Positions 46,206 through 55,313 are shown, counted from the first letter of the stretch. The stretch is 55,313 bases of DNA from Oleiphilus sp. (GCA_006212045.1 PZPK01000010.1:1-55313), one strand, 5' to 3'. Translations and numbers: made by a program. The notes: generated from the letters alone by a model not told the origin.

Positions 46206-47339
46206 TCAGGCCGGCAAGTTTACCGGTTTCGTCAATTCATAACCACCAGGAACCTGAGCGATCAATTGCTTTAGCTCGAGATTCAGCAAGTGCTTCATCA
46301 ATTCCGGCGTACTCAAGCCCGTTGCTGTCAGCAAGCCGTCAAACTCATGGTAGCCAATAGCCAAGGCGCGACAAACCACTTGCTCATCAGGGCTTAAAGC
46401 AGGCGTTTCTGTCGACAGACCGGTCTTCTCCCGAATCGTTTCATGGCACTGGAATGCAGATAGAATATCATCAACAGACTCCACCAACGCGGCGCCTTCC
46501 TTGATCAGCAAATGGCAGCCCTGTGAAGCGAGACTGTCGATCGCCCCTGGAATGGCGAAAACATCCCTGTTTTGCTCCAACGCGAAACGCGCAGTAATCA
46601 GCGAGCCGCTTTTCAGACCAGCCTCTATCACCAGCACGCCGGAAGATAACCCCGAAACCAGTCGGTTTCTGCGCGGAAAATTACCGGGAAGCGGCGCTGT
46701 GTCCAGCGGCATTTCCGAGACTAACAAGCCCTTGTCACACAACTCAGTCGCCAAACCGGCATGTTGCCTGGGATATATCCGGTTCAGGCCAGTCGCCAAC
46801 ACCGCCATCGTCATACCGTTGGCTCCCAGTGCGGCCCGATGGGCCGCTGCATCTATTCCGAGCGCCAAACCACTGGTGATCACAAGACCGGCCTCAGCCA
46901 GCTCTGACGCAAACCGCTGGGCATGACGCATGCCCGCCAGCGTGGGCTTACGACTGCCCACTACGGCCATTGAATCTGCTTCAAGCGCCGAGAGACAACC
47001 CTGCAGATAGAGAAGAGGCGGTGGACAGTAGATCTGCTTCAGCAGCATCGGATAGTCTACGTCATCAAGACAGATCACGTAACGCTGCTGCCCACTACTC
47101 AGCCATTGCGAAACTTTGTCCTGATAGCGAATGGCTTCGTCACTCACTTTGCCATCAAGACATTGCCTTACACGCTTGAGAAGTTCGGTATTCAGCCCCG
47201 AGTCCAGGTCGCAGGGATCTGCCGACAATAATTGGTCCAGCGAGCCCGCCGCCTCCAGCAATTGATGAAATCGCTTTAGGCCAAGACCCTTGATTCGAGA
47301 GAGTTGCAGTACCCGACTGCACTTGAGGGTAAGTGACAT
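46206..47339 (-). CDS. dprA: DNA processing protein DprA
   Basis: Loads RecA on incoming single-stranded DNA during transformation. 377 residues: a helix-hairpin region (SRIKGLGLKRFHQLLEAAGS), a Rossmann domain with VVGSRKPTLAGMRHAQRFA, SGLALGIDAAAHRAAL and NRLVSGLSSGVLVIEAGLKSGSLITARFAL, and a C-terminal winged helix. ATG 47339 has AAGGA at 8-base spacing; the in-frame ATG at 47348 has none and ATG 47387 lies within the upstream terminator. Competence machinery is not in the window, and dprA is common in non-competent species. Confidence 0.94.
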   Translation of the reverse strand: MSLTLKCSRVLQLSRIKGLGLKRFHQLLEAAGSLDQLLSADPCDLDSGLNTELLKRVRQCLDGKVSDEAIRYQDKVSQWLSSGQQRYVICLDDVDYPMLLKQIYCPPPLLYLQGCLSALEADSMAVVGSRKPTLAGMRHAQRFASELAEAGLVITSGLALGIDAAAHRAALGANGMTMAVLATGLNRIYPRQHAGLATELCDKGLLVSEMPLDTAPLPGNFPRRNRLVSGLSSGVLVIEAGLKSGSLITARFALEQNRDVFAIPGAIDSLASQGCHLLIKEGAALVESVDDILSAFQCHETIREKTGLSTETPALSPDEQVVCRALAIGYHEFDGLLTATGLSTPELMKHLLNLELKQLIAQVPGGYELTKPVNLPA

Positions 47340-47363
47340 TCTGATCATCCTTGATCTGCGCAT

Positions 47364-47392
47364 AAAAAAAGGGTGGCCACTGGCCACCCTTT
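47364..47392 (-). terminator. Rho-independent terminator after the LysM gene
   Basis: AAAGGGTGGCCA and TGGCCACCCTTT (47368-47379, 47381-47392) make a near-perfect GC-rich stem. It is followed on the minus strand by seven T residues, 31 bases after the LysM stop and only 24 bases before the dprA ATG. Confidence 0.9.
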
Positions 47393-47423
47393 GGATTGTA
47401 TCTTTTACAGTATGCTGCTTGTG

Positions 47424-48455
47424 TTAGGGAGTTCTCACCTCGTCCATCACATGCAGAGGCCTTGTCGCCTTCAGAATCAAGCCATAGGATAATTTTTCAA
47501 ATACCCTGAACACCATCATCAGACCCGCGCGCTCGGACGGTAACTCGATTTTTTCATTGGTAATCGGGTCCCTGACAATTCCGCCAGCCTTGTATATGGC
47601 CATCACATTGCCTTCCTCTATGCCTTCGCGTGCGCCACGATTCACGACCACAACATTGTATTGGCCAATGTTACCAACGCCAGAATCTACCGCAATCATC
47701 TTGCCCCGCAGCCCTTCTTTCGGTTTGCTAGGGGTGAACGTCGAGTTAATAACGCGGTCTTCAGTTTCCAGCAAACGGTCAGCCTGACGGAGCTCTTCAG
47801 TCGAACGCAGAACACTCAAGCTGATCACTTCACCATTCACGGCGGTCACATCTCCGGTTGCGATAGAGCGTGCCTCAAGTCCCAGAAACTCTCCGGTTTC
47901 AGGATCAACATAGGTTTCACCGGCACGATAGACTCCCATTGTTGCACCTTCTTCGGCTTCGCCTCTGGCAAAAACCGTGTCGCCCGCCGCTGTAATCAGG
48001 TGCTGTTCTTTACCCGCAAGCACATAGGGCGCATTTTCCAGCTCGCTTGGTTCAACAATACGGTTCTGGGACAGGAAACTGCTGATCGCCTCAAGCGGAA
48101 TCGTCGGAATAGCGGTAGAAATGGGTGTGGCCCGTACTTTCGGACTGAGTTTGACCACGCCGTTGTTTGGCCCGGCCTGTACGGTCGTAACGCGCTTCTG
48201 CCCGTCAATATAGATTAAACCAATCACATCACCCGGATAGATCAAGTGCGGGTTCGCAATTTGCGGATTGGCATGCCAGACTTCAGGCCACAACCAGGGC
48301 GACTTCAGAAATCGCGCTGAAATATCCCAAAGCGTATCACCTTTGACAACGGTGTATCGCTCGGGGTGATCGGCTGTAAACTCCGGGGCAGCAAAAAGAG
48401 ACTGCGACACCAGCAGAAGCAGGACGGAACACTTGACTAAGAACTTTCGAAACAT
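47424..48455 (-). CDS. LysM-domain exported protein
   Basis: 343 residues with a signal peptide (MFRKFLVKCSVLLLLVSQSLFA). An N-terminal LysM peptidoglycan-binding domain follows (YTVVKGDTLWDISARFL through NPHLIYPGDVIGLIYI), then a long domain with no recognised catalytic motif. Similar proteins lie beside dprA and def in Pseudomonas; function unknown, probably cell-wall associated in the periplasm. It is transcribed alone, diverging from def, and ends in a strong terminator. Confidence 0.88.
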   Translation of the reverse strand: MFRKFLVKCSVLLLLVSQSLFAAPEFTADHPERYTVVKGDTLWDISARFLKSPWLWPEVWHANPQIANPHLIYPGDVIGLIYIDGQKRVTTVQAGPNNGVVKLSPKVRATPISTAIPTIPLEAISSFLSQNRIVEPSELENAPYVLAGKEQHLITAAGDTVFARGEAEEGATMGVYRAGETYVDPETGEFLGLEARSIATGDVTAVNGEVISLSVLRSTEELRQADRLLETEDRVINSTFTPSKPKEGLRGKMIAVDSGVGNIGQYNVVVVNRGAREGIEEGNVMAIYKAGGIVRDPITNEKIELPSERAGLMMVFRVFEKLSYGLILKATRPLHVMDEVRTP

Positions 48456-48613
48456 GAGCTGCCTATCTTTTGATTATCTCTACAATAACTGGATGCCTGA
48501 GTCTCGCATGCTGGAACAGGCAAAATGAAACGCTGTACCAGCCGAACATTCTCGCCAATCGATGCGCTGCAAACATCATCTTATTCAATAACTATAGATG
48601 ATAGCTTTAGAAT

Positions 48614-48643
48614 TTGTACTAATTTCAATTTCTATAAGATAAT
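48614..48643 (+). promoter_or_regulatory. Putative promoter of the def-fmt-rsmB operon
   Basis: TTGTAC (48614-48619), an 18-base spacer and GATAAT (48638-48643), 69 bases upstream of the def ATG, within an AT-rich stretch of the 256-bp divergent region. Confidence 0.4.
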
Positions 48644-48711
48644 ACTAGCAGCGATATCGTGACACACACCACAAATTCACCCAGTTTTCTTTAAGAATCA
48701 GCGCTAAGTCT

Positions 48712-49218
48712 ATGGCAATACTAGAAATCCTTGAGTACCCGGATGCGCGGCTTCGCACCATTGCAAAGCCCGTTACCTGCTTTGATCAAAAGCTGAGCAA
48801 CTTGATCGACGACATGTTCGAAACCATGTACGACGCGCCAGGCATTGGCTTGGCCGCAACACAGGTGGACGAGCATATTCAGCTTATTGTGATGGACATA
48901 TCCGAGGACAAAAAAGATCCCCGGGTGTTCATCAATCCTGAAGTAACAGTGTTGGAGGGTGATCCTGAAAAAATGCAGGAAGGCTGCCTTTCTGTTCCGG
49001 GTTTCTATGAAGATGTAGAACGTATCGAACATGTACTGATCAAGGCACTTGACCGGGACGGTAAGCCTTTTGAGCTGGAAGCGACCGGCTTACTGGCGGT
49101 CTGCATCCAGCACGAGATGGACCACCTCAACGGCAAGCTGTTTGTGGATTATCTGAGCGCCCTGAAACGCAACCGCATCAAAAAGAAACTTGAGAAAGCC
49201 CACCGCATGCGCGCTTAA
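48712..49218 (+). CDS. def: Peptide deformylase
   Basis: Removes the formyl group from nascent protein N-termini. 168 residues with the three motifs [22 protein letters not shown] (Cys metal ligand) and [14 protein letters not shown] (HExxH variant typical of the class, two His ligands). Followed 46 bases later by fmt, its functional counterpart. Confidence 0.97.
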   Translation: MAILEILEYPDARLRTIAKPVTCFDQKLSNLIDDMFETMYDAPGIGLAATQVDEHIQLIVMDISEDKKDPRVFINPEVTVLEGDPEKMQEGCLSVPGFYEDVERIEHVLIKALDRDGKPFELEATGLLAVCIQHEMDHLNGKLFVDYLSALKRNRIKKKLEKAHRMRA

Positions 49219-49264
49219 CATCGAAAGAAAAGCAGTGAACGCCCACCTCTGAGGTTATTGTATT

Positions 49265-50203
49265 TTGGATATCATTTTCGCCGGCACTCCCGAATTTGCC
49301 GCGATCAGTCTACGCACACTGATCGAGGCCGGGCACAGGATCATCGCGGTCTATACCCAGCCTGACCGTCCGGCCGGAAGAGGCAAAAAGCTGCTGGCCA
49401 GCGAGGTCAAACAACTGGCACTGGAACATCAAATTCCGGTGTATCAACCGTTAAACTTTAAGGATCCAGAGGCACTCGAAACTCTGCATGCCCTCGAGGC
49501 TGATCTGATGATCGTAGCTGCCTACGGCATTATTCTGCCCGCTGCAGTACTGAACGCGCCGAGACTCGGCTGCATCAATATTCATGCCTCCCTGTTACCT
49601 CGATGGCGAGGTGCAGCCCCCATCCAGCGAGCGATTCAGGCCGGTGATGAAACAACAGGCATTACCATTATGCAAATGGACGAAGGGCTGGATACCGGTG
49701 CGATGCTACTCAAACGCGAAATTCAAATTGATGCCCAAGCCACTGGCGGAAGTCTGCATGACCAGCTCGCCGAACTTGGTGGCACAGCGATCGTCAGTGC
49801 ACTCGAATTACTGGCAGAGGGCAAGCTGAAAAGCGAGAACCAGGACAATGAACAAGCCTGTTATGCAAAAAAACTAAGTAAACAGGAAGCGCAAATCGAC
49901 TGGTCGGGAGACGCGACACAAATCGCACGAAATGTACGCGCATTCAATCCCTGGCCGGTAGCGTTTTTCCTTGCTGAAGGTGAACGTATCAGGGTGTTCG
50001 AAGCGCGGGCTCTGGAAGATCATCACGAATCGCCACCCGGCACCATCATCGACAGATCACGCGAAGGCATCCGGATCAGCTGCGGCAAAGGGACTCTGAG
50101 CCTGCAAAAAATACAGTTTCCGGGAGGCAAGGCGCTATCCGTAAAGGACGTTATTAATGGTGGCAAAGCCGGTCTCGAAGCCGGCACGCGACTCGATCCA
50201 TGA
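49265..50203 (+). CDS. fmt: Methionyl-tRNA formyltransferase
   Basis: Formylates initiator Met-tRNA. 312 residues starting at TTG (DIIFAGTPEFAAISL), with the folate-binding signature NIHASLLPRWRGAAPIQRAI and catalytic Asp/His region MDEGLDTGAML. GAGG lies about 11 bases upstream of the TTG. The stop overlaps the rsmB start (ATGA), a conserved coupling. Confidence 0.96.
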   Translation: MDIIFAGTPEFAAISLRTLIEAGHRIIAVYTQPDRPAGRGKKLLASEVKQLALEHQIPVYQPLNFKDPEALETLHALEADLMIVAAYGIILPAAVLNAPRLGCINIHASLLPRWRGAAPIQRAIQAGDETTGITIMQMDEGLDTGAMLLKREIQIDAQATGGSLHDQLAELGGTAIVSALELLAEGKLKSENQDNEQACYAKKLSKQEAQIDWSGDATQIARNVRAFNPWPVAFFLAEGERIRVFEARALEDHHESPPGTIIDRSREGIRISCGKGTLSLQKIQFPGGKALSVKDVINGGKAGLEAGTRLDP

Positions 50204-51507
50204 CCCAACGCTACGCCACACAAAACCTGCGCGCGCTTGCAGCACAATTAGTGTATGAGGTCATTGAACAACAGTCCTCCCTCGCCACCTGTCTATCGAG
50301 TGCCATTGAACCACTGTCGCGACAAGACAAGGCCCTGGTTCAGGAAATGGTCTACGGCGTGTGCCGCTGGTATCTGTATCTGAATAGATGCTACCAGCCC
50401 CTGCTCAAGAAGCCTGTTCCGAAAAACTACCTCTATGCGCATTCTTTGCTGGCAGTCGGCACCTATCAGTTAATGTTTATGCGCACGGCAAAACACGCAG
50501 CGATCAATGAAACGGTCGAAGCCTGTATCGCGCTTGATATGGCGCCTTTGAAAGGCCTGATCAATGCAATATTGCGCAAGTTCAGCCAAGCGCCCACACA
50601 ACTGCCTGACGATGCCGCGCGATTAAGTCATCCGGCCTGGATGCGAGAAAAACTGACCCACAATTGGCCGGCACAGGCCGAACAGATTTTTATAGAAAAC
50701 AACCAGCGCCCACCCATGACCCTGCGCGTCAATCAACAGAAACAGACGCGTAATGAGTATCTGGCAACACTCAACACACACAATATAGAGGCACATGCCT
50801 GCCAGTTTGCGCCACAAGGGCTGCATCTGACACAGCCGGTGCCGGTCGATATGCTTCCGGATTTCCGGGATGGCAGCTGCAGCGTTCAGGATGAAGCCGC
50901 ACAACTTTGCGTATCTTTACTGGATCTTACCCCCGGCCAGCGCGTGCTCGACGCCTGCGCTGCCCCCGGGGGGAAAACCTGCGCCATTCTGGAAGCACAG
51001 GAAGACATCGATCTGTTAGCCCTCGATAACGATGCCCGCAGAGCCGAAAGAATTACCGAAAACCTGGAACGCCTACACTTGAAAGCAGCACTTGCCATCG
51101 CCCCGGCTGAAGAGATTGAGCAGTGGTGGGATGGCAAGCCCTTTGATCGTATTCTGCTCGATGTCCCCTGCAGTGCAACCGGGGTCATCAGACGCCATCC
51201 GGATATCAAACACCTGCGACATCAGAACGATCTGATAGCTCTGGCATCCACGCAGTTAAAAATACTGCAGCAAGTGTGGAAAACACTGGCCAGCGGTGGC
51301 AAACTCCTTTACGCGACCTGCTCTGTATTCCCTCAGGAAAACCATCGCATTATCGAACGGTTCCTGAAACAGCAGCCAGACGCAAAATACCTCGAGACAG
51401 ATGCCGACTGGGGTATCGAAACAGGCTACGGCCGGCAGCTGTTTCCTACCAAGCAAGGCCACGACGGCTTCTTTTATGCTTGTCTGGGCAAATCCATTGA
51501 ATGCTAA
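50200..51507 (+). CDS. rsmB: 16S rRNA (cytosine-967-C5)-methyltransferase
   Basis: 435 residues: an N-terminal NusB-like RNA-binding domain (residues 1-140) and a SAM methyltransferase domain. The latter has VLDACAAPGGKTCAILE, DVPCSATGVIRRHPDIK and YATCSVFPQENHRII, which hold the two conserved cysteines of 5-methylcytosine RNA methyltransferases. It overlaps fmt by four bases and is followed by trkA six bases later. Confidence 0.96.
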   Translation: MTQRYATQNLRALAAQLVYEVIEQQSSLATCLSSAIEPLSRQDKALVQEMVYGVCRWYLYLNRCYQPLLKKPVPKNYLYAHSLLAVGTYQLMFMRTAKHAAINETVEACIALDMAPLKGLINAILRKFSQAPTQLPDDAARLSHPAWMREKLTHNWPAQAEQIFIENNQRPPMTLRVNQQKQTRNEYLATLNTHNIEAHACQFAPQGLHLTQPVPVDMLPDFRDGSCSVQDEAAQLCVSLLDLTPGQRVLDACAAPGGKTCAILEAQEDIDLLALDNDARRAERITENLERLHLKAALAIAPAEEIEQWWDGKPFDRILLDVPCSATGVIRRHPDIKHLRHQNDLIALASTQLKILQQVWKTLASGGKLLYATCSVFPQENHRIIERFLKQQPDAKYLETDADWGIETGYGRQLFPTKQGHDGFFYACLGKSIEC

Positions 51508-51513
51508 GGCGCT

Positions 51514-52887
51514 ATGAAAATAATCATTATTGGGGCAGGACAGGTTGGCGGAACGCTGGCAGAGAATCTCGCCCATGAAGCGAATGACATCACGGTCATA
51601 GATTCAGACACCAAGCGCTTGCGAGAGCTTCAGGACCACCTGGACATCCGTACCATACACGGGCACGGCTCCCACCCCAACATTCTGCAGATGGCAGGCG
51701 CAGAAGATGCCGACATGCTGATCGCGGTAGCCAGTAGCGACGAAGTCAATATGGCCGCCTGTCAGGTCGCTTATACCCTATTCAAGACACCGACCAAAAT
51801 CAGCCGGGTGCGCGCCACGCCCTATCTGGAAAAGAAAGAGCTGTTCGACAACAAGGCCTTTCCCATTGATGTCCTGATCAGCCCAGAACAGGTTGTCACC
51901 AAGCATATTACCCGTCTGCTGGAATACCCGGGCGCCTTACAGGCCCTGGATTTTGCGCGCGGCAAAGCCCGTCTCGTCGCCATCAGGGCCAGTGAAGGTG
52001 CCCCACTGATTGGCCATGAGCTGTCGTATCTTCGGATGCACATGCCCAATATCGATACCCGCGTCGCTGCGATCTTCAGAAAGGGGCGGCCCATTATCCC
52101 CTCAGGCGACACCATTATTCAGCTTGGCGATGAAGTGTTTTTTATTGCCGCAACCGACCACATTCGCGCAGTCATGAGCGAACTGCAGCCGCTGGAAAAT
52201 CCTTATAAACGCATTATTATTGCCGGTGGAGGCAACATCGGTTACCGGCTCGCGGAACAGCTCGAACGGCGCTATCAGGTCAAAATTATTGAAACCAACC
52301 ATGAACGCTGTGTCGAGCTCTCCGAAGCGCTCAACAAAACCATCGTTCTGCAGGGCAATGCGGCCGGCAAGGACATGCTGGTGGAAGAAAACATTGAAGA
52401 GACCGATGTCTTTATCGCGGTCACCAATGATGACGAAGCCAATATTATGGCCTCCATGCTCGCCAAACGCATTGGCGCCAGAAAGGTCATCACCCTGATC
52501 AGCAACCCGGACTACGTTGACCTGATTCAGGGCGGCGAAATCGATATTGCGGTATCACCCCAGCAAACCACCATTGGCAGCCTCCTGACCCATATCCGTA
52601 AAGGCGATGTCGTGAATGTCCATTCTTTGCGCCGGGGTGCCGCCGAGGCTATCGAAGCGATTGCGCATGGCGACGAACGCTCGTCGAAGGTGGTCGGCAA
52701 ACGGCTTGATGAAATTGCCCTGCCTTCAGGCACCACCATTGGTGCCATCGTCAGAGAGCGAGAAGTCCTCATCGCGCATGACCATTTGCGTATCGAACCG
52801 GATGACCACGTAATTCTGTTTCTGGTCGATAAACGCAAGGTGCGTGATGTGGAAAAGCTGTTCCAGGTAGGATTCACCTTTTTTTAG
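51514..52887 (+). CDS. trkA: Trk potassium uptake NAD-binding subunit
   Basis: 457 residues made of two tandem RCK units. [20 protein letters not shown] begins the first NAD-binding domain and [19 protein letters not shown] (about residue 233) the second, each followed by a TrkA-C domain. It gates the TrkH channel from the cytoplasm. Located between rsmB and trkH, as in Pseudomonas. Confidence 0.96.
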   Translation: MKIIIIGAGQVGGTLAENLAHEANDITVIDSDTKRLRELQDHLDIRTIHGHGSHPNILQMAGAEDADMLIAVASSDEVNMAACQVAYTLFKTPTKISRVRATPYLEKKELFDNKAFPIDVLISPEQVVTKHITRLLEYPGALQALDFARGKARLVAIRASEGAPLIGHELSYLRMHMPNIDTRVAAIFRKGRPIIPSGDTIIQLGDEVFFIAATDHIRAVMSELQPLENPYKRIIIAGGGNIGYRLAEQLERRYQVKIIETNHERCVELSEALNKTIVLQGNAAGKDMLVEENIEETDVFIAVTNDDEANIMASMLAKRIGARKVITLISNPDYVDLIQGGEIDIAVSPQQTTIGSLLTHIRKGDVVNVHSLRRGAAEAIEAIAHGDERSSKVVGKRLDEIALPSGTTIGAIVREREVLIAHDHLRIEPDDHVILFLVDKRKVRDVEKLFQVGFTFF

Positions 52888-52917
52888 CGCGACCGACAGG
52901 AACCAGGAAACCCAGCA

Positions 52918-54366
52918 ATGCACATCTCAACCATTGGTCGCATCCTCGGCATTCTTCTGATGCTGTTCAGCTTTACCATGCTGCCGCCTCTGGGTGTGTC
53001 AGTCTGGTATGAAGACCAGCAATCCAGCGCGTTTACCGACGCCTTCATGCTGACGCTGATTTCCGGCATTATTGTCTGGTTTCCCTTTCGCGGAAAAAAA
53101 CGCGAACTGCGGGTCAGGGACGGTTTTGTCGTCACGGTACTGTTCTGGATTGTTCTGAGTTTCAGCGGCTCCATTCCTCTGTATTTGTCGGAAGCCGTAT
53201 CCCTGAGTTATGTCGATGCCTATTTTGAAGCCTTGTCCGGCTTAACCACAACAGGCGCAACCGTCATCACAGGCATCGATGATCTGCCTAAATCCATCCT
53301 CTGGTACCGCCAGCAAATCCAGTGGTTTGGCGGCATGGGCATCATTGTACTGGCTGTCGCCATTCTTCCGATGCTCGGCATTGGGGGTATGCAGCTCTAT
53401 CGCGCAGAGGCTCCGGGCCCGGTCAAGGACAGCAAACTCACCCCCAGAATCACCGAGACCGCCAAGGCGCTCTGGTATATCTATCTTGGGCTCACCGTCA
53501 TCTGTGCCCTTGCCTACTGGGCTGCGGGGATGTCGGTATTCGATGCCATCGCACACAGTTTTTCCACCATTGCGATCGGCGGTTACTCCACGCATGACGC
53601 CAGTATCGGCTTTTTCAACAGCACCAGCATCGAACTCATCGCAACACTGTTCATGTTCTTGTCCGGGATCAATTTCGCCTTGCACTTTACGGCCTGGCGG
53701 CGCACCAACCCGCTGGTGTATTTTTCTGACCCCGAGTTCCGGTTCTATGCCTCGATTATGCTCACTGTTTCGGCCATTACCATTGTGACCTTGGCGCTGA
53801 CAAATACCTATTCCGGGACAGATGCACTGGTGAAAGGACTGTTCGAAGTCGTTTCGATTGCGACAACCACCGGCTTTTCGACAGCCGATTTCTCAAGCTG
53901 GCCTTTTGTCTTGCCATTTCTATTGTTCGTAGTGGCGTTTGTTGGCGGATGCGCGGGCTCGACCGGGGGCGGCATGAAGGCCATTCGGGTCCTGCTGATA
54001 TTCAAACAGGGGCTGCGCGAGATAAAGCGCCTGATTCACCCGAATGCGATTATCCCTGTCAAACTGGGCAACAAGCCGGTCCCGGACCGTGTACTGGAAG
54101 CGGTATGGGGCTTTTTCTCCGTTTACCTGTTTATGTTTGTGATCCTGCTGCTGCTCTTGCTTGCAACGGGCCTCGATCAGGTCACTGCCTGGTCAGCGGT
54201 AGGTGCCTGTATCAACAACCTGGGCCCCGGTCTGGGAGAAGTCGCCGTGCACTATGGCGACTTGCCCGACACCGCAAAGTGGGTACTGTGCTTTGCCATG
54301 CTGATGGGGCGACTGGAAATATTCACCCTGCTGATTCTGTTTACGCCAGCGTTCTGGCGCTCATAA
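52918..54366 (+). CDS. trkH: Trk potassium uptake transmembrane subunit
   Basis: 482 residues with about ten membrane segments. The pore-loop selectivity repeats of the family are seen as LSGLTTTGATVITGID, FSTIAIGGYSTHDASIG, VSIATTTGFSTADFS and INNLGPGLGEV. FVGGCAGSTGGGMKAIR is the conserved intramembrane loop. It starts 30 bases after trkA. A weak terminator-like hairpin follows at 54396-54418. Confidence 0.96.
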   Translation: MHISTIGRILGILLMLFSFTMLPPLGVSVWYEDQQSSAFTDAFMLTLISGIIVWFPFRGKKRELRVRDGFVVTVLFWIVLSFSGSIPLYLSEAVSLSYVDAYFEALSGLTTTGATVITGIDDLPKSILWYRQQIQWFGGMGIIVLAVAILPMLGIGGMQLYRAEAPGPVKDSKLTPRITETAKALWYIYLGLTVICALAYWAAGMSVFDAIAHSFSTIAIGGYSTHDASIGFFNSTSIELIATLFMFLSGINFALHFTAWRRTNPLVYFSDPEFRFYASIMLTVSAITIVTLALTNTYSGTDALVKGLFEVVSIATTTGFSTADFSSWPFVLPFLLFVVAFVGGCAGSTGGGMKAIRVLLIFKQGLREIKRLIHPNAIIPVKLGNKPVPDRVLEAVWGFFSVYLFMFVILLLLLLATGLDQVTAWSAVGACINNLGPGLGEVAVHYGDLPDTAKWVLCFAMLMGRLEIFTLLILFTPAFWRS

Positions 54367-54395
54367 AAGAGAAGAACAGGCTTGGCCCACGCCCC

Positions 54396-54424
54396 TTACC
54401 TGATAAAAAGTAAGGTAAATTTTC
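54396..54424 (+). terminator. Weak terminator candidate after trkH
   Basis: TTACCT and AGGTAA (54396-54401, 54413-54418) pair around an 11-base loop and are followed by ATTTTC. The stem is only 6 bp and AT-rich, so function is doubtful. Confidence 0.3.
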
Positions 54425-54443
54425 TTGGGCTTAATATCAGAGC

Positions 54444-54468
54444 CTCATGGTCATCAATAGACCATGAG
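54444..54468. repeat. Perfect inverted repeat
   Basis: CTCATGGTC, a 7-base spacer, GACCATGAG. There is no adjacent T-tract on either strand. It could be a recombination remnant or an operator; no function assigned. Confidence 0.6.
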
Positions 54469-54494
54469 CATTAGTACTTGGACAGTTCAACGTC

Positions 54495-54514
54495 ATTCCT
54501 GCGCAGGCAGGAAT
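54495..54514. repeat. REP-like palindrome (ATTCCTGC / GCAGGAAT)
   Basis: Perfect 8-bp arms around a 4-base loop, within CGTCATTCCTGCGCAGGCAG and followed by GAATCC. This is the form of a dispersed extragenic palindrome known in many proteobacteria, often near mobile or intergenic regions. Only one copy was noticed in the window. Confidence 0.6.
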
Positions 54515-54739
54515 CCATTTTCAGGTTCTAACCCGATCCCCGAACACCTCAAAGCGCAAGAACAGCCTCTTGGTCTCCGGAAGGCGAGCCAGAGATAACA
54601 AAGAGCACAGGCCAGCGCTAATCGGTGAGCCCCTTACCATAACGCTGCAATCAGCATCGAAGGATTTGTGAATCACATGACCTAAACGGATCAATACTGC
54701 TCGAGTGTTTACCCGGCAGACGCGCCCCAAATCTCAATT

Positions 54740-55313
54740 TCATCCCTCGGACTGTGCGGTAAAGCGTTTAAAGCTTTTTACCAGTCCACCGGTTAAGGTG
54801 GCGAACTCTTCTTTTGCTTTTTGAATAGCCATATCAGCGACGCCCATTGCGGATTTGTCTTTCAGATAAACAGGCGCCTGCGCGTTCAAGGCTTGCGCGA
54901 CATCTGAATCAGGGGCAAGGTCATACCATTCGCAAATTTTATCAATCGCCAATTCGAAGCCTTTATGTTCGCCGTGCACAGCGATGGAGATGGTGGTGCG
55001 CTTAACGCGTTTTTCCCAGGGCACATTGATGCGCAGCTCGAAAACTTCGACAGGCGTTCGCCCCTGTCGGGTCACCTGAATGCGCCTGAGCCCCCGAATC
55101 GTACCGTCAGAACGGACATGATAACTGGCTTTCCGGGATTGCTCGACCGCGTATTGGCGTTGCTCCGCAGCCAGTCTTTCGTCAATTTCCCTGGCTTTTG
55201 CGTAGGCCGCTTTGCGGCTACCCTTTATACGCACATATTCCTGATACTCTTTACCGCCCCAGGAGCGATAAACTCTCAGATAGGGTAACTCTCCGTATTT
55301 ATGGTCATAGATT
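54740..55313 (-). CDS. Hypothetical protein, cut by the window end
   Basis: The reading frame is open from its stop at 54740 to the last base (about 190 codons visible), so the true start is probably outside. The visible part has a tryptophan- and tyrosine-rich segment (RVYRSWGGKEYQEYVRIKG), a basic helical segment (AAYAKAREIDERLAAEQRQY), and a beta-rich central region (GLRRIQVTRQGRTPVEVFEL) leading to a helix (FELAIDKICEWYDL). No family is recognised. The arrangement of short strands followed by a helix is distantly reminiscent of small DNA-binding folds such as AP2, a guess only. A GTG at 55234 with AGGA upstream is an alternative start. Confidence 0.5.
   Translation of the reverse strand, partial: IYDHKYGELPYLRVYRSWGGKEYQEYVRIKGSRKAAYAKAREIDERLAAEQRQYAVEQSRKASYHVRSDGTIRGLRRIQVTRQGRTPVEVFELRINVPWEKRVKRTTISIAVHGEHKGFELAIDKICEWYDLAPDSDVAQALNAQAPVYLKDKSAMGVADMAIQKAKEEFATLTGGLVKSFKRFTAQSEG

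Larger units (their letters stand above)
54367..54739. other. Gene-free accessory segment after trkH
   Basis: This 373-bp stretch holds the weak hairpin above, a perfect 9-bp inverted repeat (54444-54468) and a REP-like palindrome (54495-54514). A 69-codon reading frame on the minus strand (54521-54730) has an Arg/Leu-rich composition and no recognisable ribosome binding site; it reads like repeat-derived sequence and is not called as a gene. Nothing else is supported. Confidence 0.6.

Noticed and set aside
54521..54730. 69-codon minus-strand gene
   Set aside because: No ribosome binding site, composition typical of repeat-associated frames, and it runs toward a REP-like palindrome.

Overview
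The window is a contiguous stretch of chromosome from a gammaproteobacterium. Gene order matches the Pseudomonadales/Oceanospirillales pattern. Examples are birA-coaX-SPOR followed by tRNA-Thr-Tyr-Gly-Thr-tuf, aroQ-accB-accC-prmA-zinc ribbon-dusB-fis-purH-purD, the ctaC-D-G-E / DUF2909 / SURF1 / ctaA / cyoE oxidase block, prlC-yheV beside a gamma-carbonic anhydrase, and aroE-hemF-tsaC-dprA facing def-fmt-rsmB-trkA-trkH. The secreted-protein operon at 3-7 kb and the PomAB-type stator suggest a marine or aquatic species (inference; genus not determined). No rRNA, CRISPR array, intact insertion sequence or prophage was seen.

Layout: 1-2981 (minus) holds the 5' end of tuf, four tRNA genes with one strong promoter, a SPOR-domain protein, coaX and birA. 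3160-7326 (minus) is a three-gene operon of exported proteins sharing an N-terminal D-x-x-LS-x-V motif, with an operator-like inverted repeat upstream. 7475-12398 is a cyclic-di-GMP locus: a LapD-type receptor with a DUF2333 membrane protein (minus), and a divergent receiver-receiver-GGDEF diguanylate cyclase (plus). 12542-23209 (plus) is biosynthetic and housekeeping: aroQ, accBC, prmA, a zinc-ribbon membrane protein, dusB-fis, purH, a hotdog thioesterase whose ribosome binding site lies in a hairpin, purD, an inositol-phosphatase-family protein and yjdM.

23228-27489 (minus) is a compact run queC-DUF938-apaH-DUF423-thiS-thiG-slmA. 27698-30440 holds a DEDDh exonuclease, an unknown lipoprotein and two unknown small proteins. 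30461-38515 is the aa3-type cytochrome c oxidase cluster with heme O/A synthesis and copper-site assembly genes. 38773-43773 holds yheV-prlC, a gamma-carbonic anhydrase, a PA4642-like protein and the pomAB stator pair. 43854-48455 (minus) is LysM / dprA-tsaC-hemF-aroE, and 48712-54366 (plus) is def-fmt-rsmB-trkA-trkH. After trkH the sequence turns accessory: 373 bp of inverted repeats without a convincing gene, then an unknown gene cut by the window end.

Most of the window is conserved core genome. The parts least explained by known families are the exported-protein operon and its operator, the c-di-GMP pair beside it, RNA-level structures upstream of the thioesterase and between thiS and thiG, the leader of dprA, a Cys-x3-Cys thioredoxin-like protein in the oxidase cluster, and the accessory right edge. 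All functional calls rest on motif recognition by eye; no database search was run.
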